NCBI RefSeq assembly: GCF_905220705.1
Contig: NZ_CAJNAT010000012.1
Coordinates: forward strand, 62,001 to 126,000
Reading direction: 5' to 3'
DNA from: Paraburkholderia domus
GTDB taxonomy: Bacteria; Pseudomonadota; Gammaproteobacteria; Burkholderiales; Burkholderiaceae
DNA length: 64,000 bases
Part shown: in pieces, positions 18,386 to 26,335 of the stretch
How the letters are laid out: each line of letters opens with the position of its first letter
Position numbering within the stretch: the stretch's first letter is position 1
Program-made: the position numbers and the translations under genes
Notes under the pieces: generated by a model
Told to the model about the DNA's origin: nothing
Databases searched by the model: none
The model's input: only the letters and a program-made list of their open reading frames with translations

Positions 18386-18769
18386 TTAGCCGTTGGTCAG
18401 CGAATGCAGGCCGAGGCGGTTGCCCTCCGTGTCGGTGAAGAACGCGATGTAACCGATGTCCTGCGGCAGCTTGATCACCGGACCATCGGTCTTGCCGCCG
18501 GCCTGCTCGACGCGGGCGAGCACGGCGTCCACGTTGGGTTGTGCGTTCAGATAGACGAGCACACCGTCGTTGGTTGGCTTCATCGACGGGCTGTGGACGA
18601 TTGCGCCGCCGGTCGCGGGCTCCTCGTAGCCGAAGATGGCGATCGGCTGGCCGCCGATTTCCTGGCGATTCAGTTTGACGTCGAGCGCGGTTTCGTAAAA
18701 ACGAACAGCACGATCGAAATCGACGGACGGAATCTCAAACCATGCGACAACTTTGGATGATGCGGACAT
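18386..18769 (-). CDS. VOC-family (glyoxalase/bleomycin resistance-like) protein
   Basis: A 127-residue single-domain VOC protein with two beta-alpha-beta-beta-beta modules: FEIPSVDFDRAVRFYETALDVKLNR then VDAVLARVEQAGGKTDGPV to YIAFFTDTEGNRLGLHS. The substrate is unknown. Pairing with a WYL regulator is a recurrent arrangement, and a 9-bp-arm palindrome lies about 70 bases upstream of its start. It is not a second gloA: the glyoxalase I ligand pattern is absent. Confidence 0.85.
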   Translation of the reverse strand: MSASSKVVAWFEIPSVDFDRAVRFYETALDVKLNRQEIGGQPIAIFGYEEPATGGAIVHSPSMKPTNDGVLVYLNAQPNVDAVLARVEQAGGKTDGPVIKLPQDIGYIAFFTDTEGNRLGLHSLTNG

Positions 18770-18839
18770 GACACTCTCCTGTGAATGGCGGTAAGCCGTG
18801 CAAAGCGCCGGATGGCGTGAGAAGGAGTGTGCCGGGGTG

Positions 18840-18863
18840 CTACTGACAGCGTAGTGTCAGTAG
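18840..18863. promoter_or_regulatory. Perfect palindrome upstream of the VOC/WYL genes, candidate operator
   Basis: CTACTGACA (18840-18848) and TGTCAGTAG (18855-18863) form perfect 9-bp arms with a 6-base centre, 71 bases upstream of the VOC start. Symmetry and position fit a repressor or activator site, most simply for the neighbouring WYL regulator (inference). The rest of 18770-19018 shows nothing recognisable. Confidence 0.6.
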
Positions 18864-19018
18864 GGAGCGGCGGGTGCGGCAAAAGCACGTGACGGACAAT
18901 GAGCGCGCGAGGGCGTTGGCAGCAATGGCACGGTGATGTGTCGGGCGGGAACAGAGGGACGGGGAGGTCGGCGTGGCGGAAGGTGTGAACCGAACGGCCG
19001 ATCGCTACGGTACCGGCG

Positions 19019-19052
19019 AAAAAAACCGCGGACCTGGATCCGCGGCTTTTTT
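19019..19052 (-). terminator. Intrinsic terminator of the RlmL-like gene
   Basis: CCGCGGA (19026-19032) pairs with TCCGCGG (19039-19045), flanked by seven A on the left and six T on the right, so it could act in both directions. It is about 20 bases past the minus-strand stop at 19073. Confidence 0.85.
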
Positions 19053-19072
19053 CGATGCTGCTTTGCTCCGGC

Positions 19073-20368
19073 TTACGCTGCCGGTGTGTCGTTGTTCTGC
19101 GGCCGTTGCCGCACACTGCCCGCGATCAAATCGAAACGGAACAGCCGGCATTCGAGCGCGCCGTTGAAGAGCGGCGTCTTGGTCGATTCACGCAGACGCA
19201 GTTGACCCGGCAGTTTGCGATCCGAAGTGAGAATAAACGCGTGCCAGCCGGTGAAACGCTGCTTCAGCGCATCGCCGAGCGACTGGAAAAACTCGCTGTC
19301 CGGCGTTTCTTCCTGGGCGCGGCGGAAGCTGTCGTCTTCGCGGCCTTCACGCGTGGCGCGGCCTTCGCGGATTTCGCCGCGCGCGTTGCGGCCACGCACT
19401 TCGATCCGCTCGCCATACGGCGGATTGGCGACGAGGATGCCTGCATCCGACGACGGCGGCGTCATGCCGCGCGCGTCAACCTGCTTGAGCGGAATCGACG
19501 GCAGACCGGCGCGCTGGAAGTTGGCACGCGCCTTGTCGAGCATGTCGCCAGAAATATCGCTGCCGAAGATCTGCAGATCGGCGCGCGAGTTGCGGGCGGC
19601 GTGCTTGGCGTCGAGCGCCGCGGCCTTCAGCGTTTGCCAGGTCTTGGCGTCGAATTGCTTGAGCCTCTCGAAGCCGAAGCGGCGTTCCGCGCCTGGCGCG
19701 ATATTCAGCGCCACTTGCGCCGCTTCTGCGAGGAAGGTGCCGCTGCCGCACATCGGGTCGTACAGCGGCGTGCCGGCGGTCCAGCCGGTCAGGCGCAGGA
19801 TGCCCGCCGCGAGATTCTCGCGCAGCGGCGCCGCGCCCTTGTCCAGCCGCCAGCCGCGCTTGAAGAGCGGATCACCGGAGGTGTCGAGGTAGAGCGTGCA
19901 ATCGGTGGCGGTGAGGAACGCGAACACGCGCACATCGGGCATGGCGGTGTCGATGTTCGGGCGCGCGCCGCTGACTTCACGCAGACGGTCGCAGATCGCG
20001 TCCTTGACACGCAGCGTCGTGAATTCGAGGCTGCGCAGCGGCGACTTGATCGCGGTGACGTCCACCCGCAGCGTTTCGTTCGCCGAGAACCACTGTTCCC
20101 AACGCTGCTCGACGGCGAGCGCGTAAATGTCCTGTTCGCTGCGATACGGCCGATGCGCGATTTTCAGCAGTACGCGGCTCGCGAGGCGCGAGTGCAGGTT
20201 GGCGGCCATGCCGGCGGCCCAGCCTCCGCGGAAATGCACGCCGCCGGGCACTTGCGCGCCGGCCGTGAACGGCGCGCCGTTCAGGTGCTTCGCGGCAATT
20301 TCGGCGAGCTCGGTGGCGAGCGAGGCTTCAAGGCCGCGCGGACAGGGAAGGAAGAAATCGAAGGACAT
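19073..20368 (-). CDS. THUMP-domain class I RNA methyltransferase (RlmL N-terminal-like, 23S rRNA m2G2445 type)
   Basis: A 431-residue protein with an N-terminal THUMP/ferredoxin-like RNA-binding half (MSFDFFLPCPRGLEASLATEL) and a C-terminal Rossmann methyltransferase with DPMCGSGTFLAEAA (motif I) and NPPYGER (motif IV). It matches the first half of E. coli RlmL; the RlmK half is missing, as is common outside gamma-proteobacteria. After NPPYGER there is an extra Arg/Glu-rich low-complexity insert (RGRNARGEIREGRATREGRE) before SEFFQSLGDALKQRF. Target site m2G2445 is inferred by homology. Confidence 0.87.
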   Translation of the reverse strand: MSFDFFLPCPRGLEASLATELAEIAAKHLNGAPFTAGAQVPGGVHFRGGWAAGMAANLHSRLASRVLLKIAHRPYRSEQDIYALAVEQRWEQWFSANETLRVDVTAIKSPLRSLEFTTLRVKDAICDRLREVSGARPNIDTAMPDVRVFAFLTATDCTLYLDTSGDPLFKRGWRLDKGAAPLRENLAAGILRLTGWTAGTPLYDPMCGSGTFLAEAAQVALNIAPGAERRFGFERLKQFDAKTWQTLKAAALDAKHAARNSRADLQIFGSDISGDMLDKARANFQRAGLPSIPLKQVDARGMTPPSSDAGILVANPPYGERIEVRGRNARGEIREGRATREGREDDSFRRAQEETPDSEFFQSLGDALKQRFTGWHAFILTSDRKLPGQLRLRESTKTPLFNGALECRLFRFDLIAGSVRQRPQNNDTPAA

Positions 20369-20398
20369 TGAGGTTGCCGGAAGGCGTTAGATAAGGCG

Positions 20399-22531
20399 CT
20401 ATTGTACGCGGTCGGGATGACGGGCCGTTTTGGCCGGCCATACCAGCTCGAGCGGATGCCTGAACACCCGCTGCCAGATCGCGCCACGCAGCGAGCGAAC
20501 CGCATTGCGCCGCAAGTCGCGCGATTTCACGGCCATGTAGAAGGCGAGCGCGAAGCTCACGGCCACGTTGAGTATTGCCATGCTGCCGACCCCTGCGACC
20601 GCCCACCACAGTTCCGGCAGCTTCAAGGCACCCTTGCCGAGCACCCCGATCGCGATACCGATCGAGCCGGCGCTCAGCGTTACGTGGCGCACTTCAAAAG
20701 CGAACGCGAAGGCGGTGAGGATCGCCGGCACGAGCCCGAGCATCAGGCCGAGCGTGATATTGCCCACGACGCCCGCCACATTCGAGCGGCAAAACGCTGC
20801 GAGCCGGGCGGCGCCGGATGCGCCGAGCGTCATGCGCAAGCGCCGGTTGTAGGCGAGCGCATCCGCCACGCGATGCAGGACGAACCAGTTGTCCGCCCAA
20901 CCTGACAGCAAACTCGACGACCACAGCAAAACGCCGGTCAGCGCCGCATAGAACGGCGTCGGTCCCAACAGCGAGAACGAGTGCAGCGTGGCGTGGGCTT
21001 TCTCTGGCGAAATGATGTTGGCGTTGAACAGCGCATGCCACAACAATTGCACGCCGAAGCACACGGGAAACACCAGCAGCACGTTGCCGAGCACCGCGGC
21101 TGCCTGGGTGCGCATCAGCGCGGTCACCGAACTCACAAAGCTGTCGACGCCTGCGGGCGTGCCGACGCCGTCCAATTCACGGGCGAGGGTGGGCGCGGTC
21201 ATCGCCGGTTGCTTGGTGGCGAGCGAGAAGTGCAGGAAGTGCATCAGCAGGAAACTGGCCGCGTAGTTGATGCCGGCGAGCAGGCCTTCGAACATTGATT
21301 GCAGATGCACGCCGGTGATGGCGAATTTCACGCAGACCGTGACGACGGTCACGAGGCCGCCGCCGGCCGCCATGCGTAGCATCTTCAGGTATTCGGCGCG
21401 ATCGCGTGCGATGTAGTGCTCGCCGGTATCGGCGCTGTACTCGACGACTTTGCGCGCCAGCAACGAGAAATTGCTGCGTACGAGATGCGCGACGCTCTGA
21501 CTCGCGTGATTCGCGTTCACCAGTTCGGCGGCGAGACGCGCGCCGGCGTGCGGATCGTCCTGCGTCATCCAGGCGTTCAGCAGATGCTCCGCGCGCACGA
21601 TGCGCATGCGCATCCGTTCGACCTGGAACACGATATCGACACTGACGCCGTTACGGTAGAGATGGGCGAAGACGTTGTCGGTGGCGCTGCGGCATTCGTC
21701 GAGCAGCAGGCGCAGATAGTTGACCTCATGCAGCAGCTTGTCTTGCGGGCCGCCTTCACTGACTGCCTGATGGGCTGCTTCGACGGCGAGCATGGCGCGC
21801 GTGAGCCGGTAGAACGGCTGCTTTTCCATGGCGATGCGTACACCGCCGGCATCGCCGGCGTCCACTTCGCCGAGACGGCTGCGGACCGTTTGCGAGAGAC
21901 CGGTCGAACTGATCTGGCAGGTGAGGTTGTGCAGAGCGGCCAGCAGGTCGAGCGAGAACGGGGTGGTGTCGAGTTGTTCGTTGTCTTCCTCTTCGTAGTC
22001 GAAGAGGGCGCGGATGCGGGTGAGCAGATCCGTTGGCAGATTGGCGATCCATTCGGCGTCGCGTTCCTGGCTGAACATCAGCGTGACGATTGCGCGCAGA
22101 TCGCGCCGGTTCGGTGCGGGAGGAATCAGTGAGGCTTCGAGACGCTCGAAGAGTGCGCCGAAGAAGCCTGAATGCACGGGCATGCCTGCATCGCAGAGAA
22201 GCGAGAGGCCGTCGCTTTCGCGCAGGAGCGCGCGGAGAATGCCCGCGACGTTGGCCTTCCAGGCCGGGTTACGGTCCAGCACGTGGAGGAGATAGCGGAT
22301 TCTTGTGTGCGCTGGGGTTGAGCGTGATGCAGCGTCTTCGACGGTGGTGCCGATTTGCTCGGGTTGGACTGCGCGGCCGCGGTGGATCCAGTGGGCGAGT
22401 TCGATCAGCCATTCACTGCGGTCTGGATAAGGCGCCGTCTTGTCGGCAATCGCTAGCAGCGCGTCCAGTTGGTGGCCGCCGTCGCGGGAGGCGCGCCATT
22501 TCTTTATGAATCGTTTGATGGAGGTGAACAT
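20399..22531 (-). CDS. Multi-pass membrane protein of the family labelled site-specific recombinase (Gcr/SpecificRecomb)
   Basis: A 710-residue protein of the family that databases call site-specific recombinase (PF10136, COG4389). The N-terminal 390 residues are helical and charged (IKRFIKKWRASRDGG, LLDECRSATDNVFAHLYRNGVSVDIVFQVERMR). The C-terminal 300 residues have about seven or eight strongly hydrophobic segments (for example NYAASFLLMHFLHFSLA, VLGNVLLVFPVCFGVQLLW, GVVGNITLGLMLGLVPAILT). No integrase or resolvase catalytic motif is visible, so the recombinase name is doubtful. It ends 31 bases from the RlmL-like start and is preceded by the inverted-repeat element. Confidence 0.8.
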   Translation of the reverse strand: MFTSIKRFIKKWRASRDGGHQLDALLAIADKTAPYPDRSEWLIELAHWIHRGRAVQPEQIGTTVEDAASRSTPAHTRIRYLLHVLDRNPAWKANVAGILRALLRESDGLSLLCDAGMPVHSGFFGALFERLEASLIPPAPNRRDLRAIVTLMFSQERDAEWIANLPTDLLTRIRALFDYEEEDNEQLDTTPFSLDLLAALHNLTCQISSTGLSQTVRSRLGEVDAGDAGGVRIAMEKQPFYRLTRAMLAVEAAHQAVSEGGPQDKLLHEVNYLRLLLDECRSATDNVFAHLYRNGVSVDIVFQVERMRMRIVRAEHLLNAWMTQDDPHAGARLAAELVNANHASQSVAHLVRSNFSLLARKVVEYSADTGEHYIARDRAEYLKMLRMAAGGGLVTVVTVCVKFAITGVHLQSMFEGLLAGINYAASFLLMHFLHFSLATKQPAMTAPTLARELDGVGTPAGVDSFVSSVTALMRTQAAAVLGNVLLVFPVCFGVQLLWHALFNANIISPEKAHATLHSFSLLGPTPFYAALTGVLLWSSSLLSGWADNWFVLHRVADALAYNRRLRMTLGASGAARLAAFCRSNVAGVVGNITLGLMLGLVPAILTAFAFAFEVRHVTLSAGSIGIAIGVLGKGALKLPELWWAVAGVGSMAILNVAVSFALAFYMAVKSRDLRRNAVRSLRGAIWQRVFRHPLELVWPAKTARHPDRVQ

Positions 22532-22580
22532 TTTGGTTTTTACTCTACGGGGTTGTTGCCTGCGGTGCTTTTGTCGGTTT

Positions 22581-22795
22581 GCCTCGTGGTGTTGGCCTTT
22601 CCTTGCTGTCTTAGTGGTCTATTAGCGTTGCCCCTGTGCGGGGCGGCACTTACTTTCTTTGCCGCCGCAAAGAAAGATAAGCAAAGAAAGCGGCTCACAC
22701 CGCCAGCTCTTAAGCGAGGCCCCCGCACAGCCTCGGTAGTGGTGCATCTGGAATCTGTGTTCTCGCACATTCGGCGTGAGTGACAAGGCCGTCAT
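22581..22795 (+). repeat. Inverted-repeat element, left arm
   Basis: 215 bases that match the reverse complement of 23007-23221 at above 90 percent by eye. The arm itself folds: CTGTGCGGGG (22634-22643) pairs with CCCCGCACAG (22721-22730), and inside it CTTTCTTTGC (22653-22662) pairs with GCAAAGAAAG (22667-22676) around CGCC; the 10-mer GCAAAGAAAG recurs at 22681. Open frames across the arm are shadows of this structure. Confidence 0.9.
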
Positions 22796-22797
22796 AC

Positions 22798-23006
22798 TTC
22801 CGGCGGCGCTACGCGCGCCGAAGCGCCCTTCACCAAACCATCGCTTTTTCTCGCTCTCGCCGTCAATTCGACGCTTGGCCGACCTCCGCAACAGATCGCG
22901 CTACAAGACACCGAGGCGAAGCCAATGGCCCCCACCACACCCAACCGAAGCCCCTGGTTTCCCTCGCAGACCCATCCGCGACGCACGCAGTGCGGAGAGG
23001 GCGCTG
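22798..23006 (+). other. Spacer between the inverted arms
   Basis: About 209 bases with no supported gene, no recognisable insertion-sequence ends and no promoter I can defend. It has lower internal symmetry than the arms. Confidence 0.6.
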
Positions 23007-23221
23007 ATGAATCCTTTGTCGCTAACGCCGAATGTGCGGGGGCACGGATTCCAGATGCACCACTATCGCGACTGTGCGGGGGCCCCGCTTAAGAGCTGGC
23101 GGTGTGAGCCGCTTTCTTTGCTTATCTTTCTTTGCGGCGGCAAAGAAAGTAAGTGCCGCCCCGCACAGGGGCAACGCTAATAGACCACTAACAAAGCAAG
23201 GAAAGGCCAACACCACGAGGC
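23007..23221 (-). repeat. Inverted-repeat element, right arm
   Basis: Reverse-complement copy of 22581-22795, with the same nested hairpins. Differences cluster near the inner end and at the GCACAG-flanking loop; the AAAGAAAG hairpin block is identical in both arms. The arm ends about 80 bases from the pqiC stop. Confidence 0.9.
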
Positions 23222-23301
23222 CACCACCGAAAGCCCACCACCAAACCATCACCCCCGCGAGGCGATCAAAATCAACGATGCGCACGCAGACAAAAACCCC
23301 T

Positions 23302-24030
23302 TCAACTACTCGCGGCAGCCGCCGCAACAGCAGCAGGACACGCCGGCACGGCAAAACCAACCCCTTTACCGGCGGAGCCACCCTTAGGTGCAACAGCAGC
23401 CATAGCCTGCACAGCAGCAGCAACCTGCAGCGCAATCTGCTGCAACGCTACGCGATGCCCATTAACAAGAGCGTCATAGCCGCCGCTAACCGGCTCACTC
23501 ACCACACTCCGGCAGGTCATCACACCAGTACCACGTACAGCCCTCACACTCCAAACCGCATCGATCAACGTATGCGATCCCGGCCATGACTCGAACCGCT
23601 GCACATTCATGCTGACCCGATACACCGGCGTCGTATCGGGATACGCAGTGCCATACACATCGATCGTGCCCAGCTGTTGCGTAAGACTGGTCGACAAAGC
23701 CCGACGAATCTCGTCGCCAGGCAACGAAGCCCAACGCTCCTGCTCGAGCACCTGAACCTGCGTCGGCCCCGTCTGCACCACAAGTTGATTCTTCGCCACT
23801 TGCGGCGGTACATCGATCGGCGCGACTTCGATCAACCACGCCGGCGCTGTCGACGTCCGGGCGCTAACCGGCGCCGCGGAACCAGCAGGCGCACCATCCG
23901 CGCCGAGCGTATAAAAGCGGCTGCTCGGCGACGAACACGCCGCCATCGCCACCAGTCCGGCCAGAGCGCCGACATAAACAGCGCCGCGCACAAGCCCGCG
24001 CGGCGGGCGGGGGAGCCGGGCAAACATCAT
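23302..24030 (-). CDS. pqiC: PqiC-type outer-membrane lipoprotein (ABC transport auxiliary, DUF330)
   Basis: A 242-residue lipoprotein: N-terminal signal with lipobox MAAC, lipidated Cys at residue 32, then FYTLG and the DUF330 core (IEVAPIDVPPQVAKNQLVVQ, ALSTSLTQQLGTIDVYG). In E. coli PqiC sits at the outer membrane at the end of the PqiB tube. The start ATG overlaps the pqiB stop (ATGA), indicating translational coupling. The Ala-rich C-terminal tail (AVPACPAAVAAAAASS) is unlike the rest of the family as I know it. Confidence 0.86.
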   Translation of the reverse strand: MMFARLPRPPRGLVRGAVYVGALAGLVAMAACSSPSSRFYTLGADGAPAGSAAPVSARTSTAPAWLIEVAPIDVPPQVAKNQLVVQTGPTQVQVLEQERWASLPGDEIRRALSTSLTQQLGTIDVYGTAYPDTTPVYRVSMNVQRFESWPGSHTLIDAVWSVRAVRGTGVMTCRSVVSEPVSGGYDALVNGHRVALQQIALQVAAAVQAMAAVAPKGGSAGKGVGFAVPACPAAVAAAAASS

Positions 24031-25685
24031 GGTTTATCTCCTGTTTTACCGCGCAACAGCGATTCCGGATGACGCTCCAGATAATCCGACAGCGCATTCA
24101 GCGACTGCAACGTGCGAGTCAGTTCCTGCAACGCCTGATGAACATCCGACTGCAACGGCGAGTCCTGCTGCAATGTCGCCTGGGCCGAACCGAAGGTCTG
24201 CTTCGCCGCGGCCAGGGTGTCGCGCGCCTCCGGCACGACTTCCTTGTCGAGTCGCGCGAACAGCTGGTCGGCATTCTTCAATGCGCTGTTAAGGTTCGAA
24301 CCGATCTGGTCGAACGGCACCTTGTCGAGCTTCTTCGCAATGTCGGCAACCTGCACCTGCAGTTCGTCGAGCGAGTTCGGAATGGTCGGCAACTCGAGCG
24401 GATCGCTGTTGACGTCAACCGTGGCCGGCGGCGCTTTCGGGAAGATATCGAGCGCCACATACAACTGGCTCGTAATCAGATTGCCAGTGCGCAGCTGGCC
24501 GCGCAGACCATGCTTGACGAGCTGTTGCAGCAAGGTTTGACCCGCGAGGGTGCCCGGCGTCGGCGCGGTTTCGCGGAAGCGCTTACCAAGGCGGTCCGGG
24601 TACAGGTTCATCGTCACCGGCATCGTGAAGCTACGCGTCTTCGGATCGTAGTCGATGCTGATATTGGTCACCTGGCCCAGCACGATGCCGCGGAAATCGA
24701 CCGTCGCGCCGACCGACAGCCCGCGCAGCGATTGATTGAAATTCATCACCACGCGCAATGGCACGCCGTCCGGCTCGCGCATCGCGTCCTGTTCGTCAGA
24801 GCCGAGGCGGAACGTCATGTTGTTCGGCGCCTGCGCGCCCACGCCCTGGCCCGGCGGAGACTGGAACGACAAACCGCCGACAATCACCGTCGCAAGCGAC
24901 TGCGTATTCAGCTTGAAGCCGCTCGAGTCGAGCCGCAGATCGACGCCGCTCGCATGCCACCAGCGCGAATTGGTGCCGACGTACTGGTCGAACGGTGCGG
25001 ACACGAATACCTGCATCGTCACGCCGGTGCCGTCCTTGTCGAGCGAAAAGCCGACCACCTGGCCAACCTGCACGCGGCGGTAGAAAATCGGCGAGCCGAT
25101 GTCGATCGAGCCGAGCGAATCGCCATGCAGGATGAACTGGTGGCCCTTCTGGTCACCCGTAATGGGCGGCGGCGTTTCGAGGCCGACAAAGTCCTTCTCG
25201 CTGTCCGGCGAATGGCCGGCGTCCGCGCCGATGTACGCACCCGAGAGCAACGTGGTCAATCCGGACACGCCGCTCGCGCCGACGCGTGGGCGTACCACCC
25301 AGAAGCGCGAATCCTTGACCGCGAAATTTTCGCCTTCCTTGGTGAGCTGCACCTGGACCAGCACGTGCGACAGATCCTTCGACAGCATGATGGTCTTCAC
25401 CGAGCCGACATCGACGTCCTTGTACTTGACCTTGGTCTTGCCAGGTTCGAGGCCTTCGGCGCTGACGAACGTGATGGTGATCGTCGGGCCTTTTTCGGTC
25501 ACCGACTTGATCACGAGCGCGAGGCCGATCAGTGCGGCGATCAGCGGAATCACCCAGACGAGCGAGGGCAGCCAGCGGCTGCGCGGCTCGATGTCGGGGT
25601 CTGGCAGTTGGGGCGGTAGCTTCGGTCCGTTCGAATCGTTGCGCGGCGCATCGGAGGCGGGCGTCGGTCCTTGCGGGCTAGTCAT
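24027..25685 (-). CDS. pqiB: PqiB MCE-domain lipid transport protein
   Basis: A 552-residue inner-membrane-anchored protein with one N-terminal helix (about residues 38-60, LPSLVWVIPLIAALIGLALV) and three MCE domains, starting at GPTITITFVSAEGLEPGKTKVKYKDVDVG, ITGDQKGHQFILHGDSLGSID and VPLRVVMNFNQSLRGLSVGATVDFRG. A C-terminal coiled region follows (about 430-545). The architecture is that of E. coli PqiB, a periplasm-spanning MCE tube for lipid transfer. It overlaps pqiC by 4 bases and the second pqiA by 8. Confidence 0.93.
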   Translation of the reverse strand: MTSPQGPTPASDAPRNDSNGPKLPPQLPDPDIEPRSRWLPSLVWVIPLIAALIGLALVIKSVTEKGPTITITFVSAEGLEPGKTKVKYKDVDVGSVKTIMLSKDLSHVLVQVQLTKEGENFAVKDSRFWVVRPRVGASGVSGLTTLLSGAYIGADAGHSPDSEKDFVGLETPPPITGDQKGHQFILHGDSLGSIDIGSPIFYRRVQVGQVVGFSLDKDGTGVTMQVFVSAPFDQYVGTNSRWWHASGVDLRLDSSGFKLNTQSLATVIVGGLSFQSPPGQGVGAQAPNNMTFRLGSDEQDAMREPDGVPLRVVMNFNQSLRGLSVGATVDFRGIVLGQVTNISIDYDPKTRSFTMPVTMNLYPDRLGKRFRETAPTPGTLAGQTLLQQLVKHGLRGQLRTGNLITSQLYVALDIFPKAPPATVDVNSDPLELPTIPNSLDELQVQVADIAKKLDKVPFDQIGSNLNSALKNADQLFARLDKEVVPEARDTLAAAKQTFGSAQATLQQDSPLQSDVHQALQELTRTLQSLNALSDYLERHPESLLRGKTGDKP

Positions 25686-26328
25686 GGTCGAGGTCCTGAG
25701 GTTTTTGAGTACTGCTTTCCACGTTGTCCCAGATGAGCCGTGGATCGAATTGCATGGATGCCATCATCGTCAGAATCACCACCGAGCCGAAGGCGATTGC
25801 GCCCGGCCCGGCTGTAATCACAGCAAGCGACTTGAAACGGACCAGCGCGACCGTCAGCGTGACGACGAACACGTCGAGCATCGACCAGCGCCCGATCTTT
25901 TCGACCATCCGGTACAGCGTGGTGCGCTGATCCGGCCGCCAGTGCGAGCGGCGCTGCGCGGTGGCGGTGAGCAGCACCAGCACACTGAGCTTGAGCATCG
26001 GCACCATGATGCTGGCGATGAACACAATCACGGCCAATGGCCAATCGCCCGAGGTCCAGAAGTACACGACACCGCTCATGATGGTGTCGTCTTCCGAACC
26101 GAGCAGCGACGACGTATGCATCACCGGCAGCAGATTCGCGGGAATATACAGCAAGGCAGCGGCGATCAGCAGCGCCCAGGTGCGCGTCAGGCTATCGGGG
26201 TTGCGCGAGTGGAGGGTCGCGCCGCAGCGTCCGCAGTGCTGCGGCGTGACGGAGCGGATTCGCGGCTCGACGCGTCCGCACGCATGACAAGCGACCAGAC
26301 CCGCGCGCTTCGCGGTCACGTATTTCAT
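25678..26328 (-). CDS. PqiA-domain membrane protein (second half)
   Basis: A 216-residue protein when started at ATG 26328 (MKYVTAKRAGLVACHACG). It has a Cys pair-type zinc ribbon (CHACG, CGRCG) followed by four membrane helices (LLIAAALLYIPANLLPVMHTSS, VYFWTSGDWPLAVIVFIASIMVPMLKL, MLDVFVVTLTVALV, and AIAFGSVVILTMMAS). It equals the C-terminal half of E. coli PqiA, which carries two such units in one chain. Its end overlaps the pqiB start by 8 bases; the first-half gene ends 7 bases before its start. Confidence 0.88.
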   Translation of the reverse strand: MKYVTAKRAGLVACHACGRVEPRIRSVTPQHCGRCGATLHSRNPDSLTRTWALLIAAALLYIPANLLPVMHTSSLLGSEDDTIMSGVVYFWTSGDWPLAVIVFIASIMVPMLKLSVLVLLTATAQRRSHWRPDQRTTLYRMVEKIGRWSMLDVFVVTLTVALVRFKSLAVITAGPGAIAFGSVVILTMMASMQFDPRLIWDNVESSTQKPQDLDHD

Positions 26329-26335
26329 CGTGCGC

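Noticed and set aside
23022..23589. Open frames of 137 and 185 codons across the right arm of the inverted repeat
   Set aside because: The same peptide strings appear from the left arm in the other direction, as expected from a repeat and not from a gene; no start signals are seen.
24069..25619. 516-codon open frame on the plus strand opposite pqiB
   Set aside because: It is an antisense shadow in high-GC DNA; its product is Arg/His/Gln-rich with no domain, while pqiB on the other strand has three clear MCE domains.
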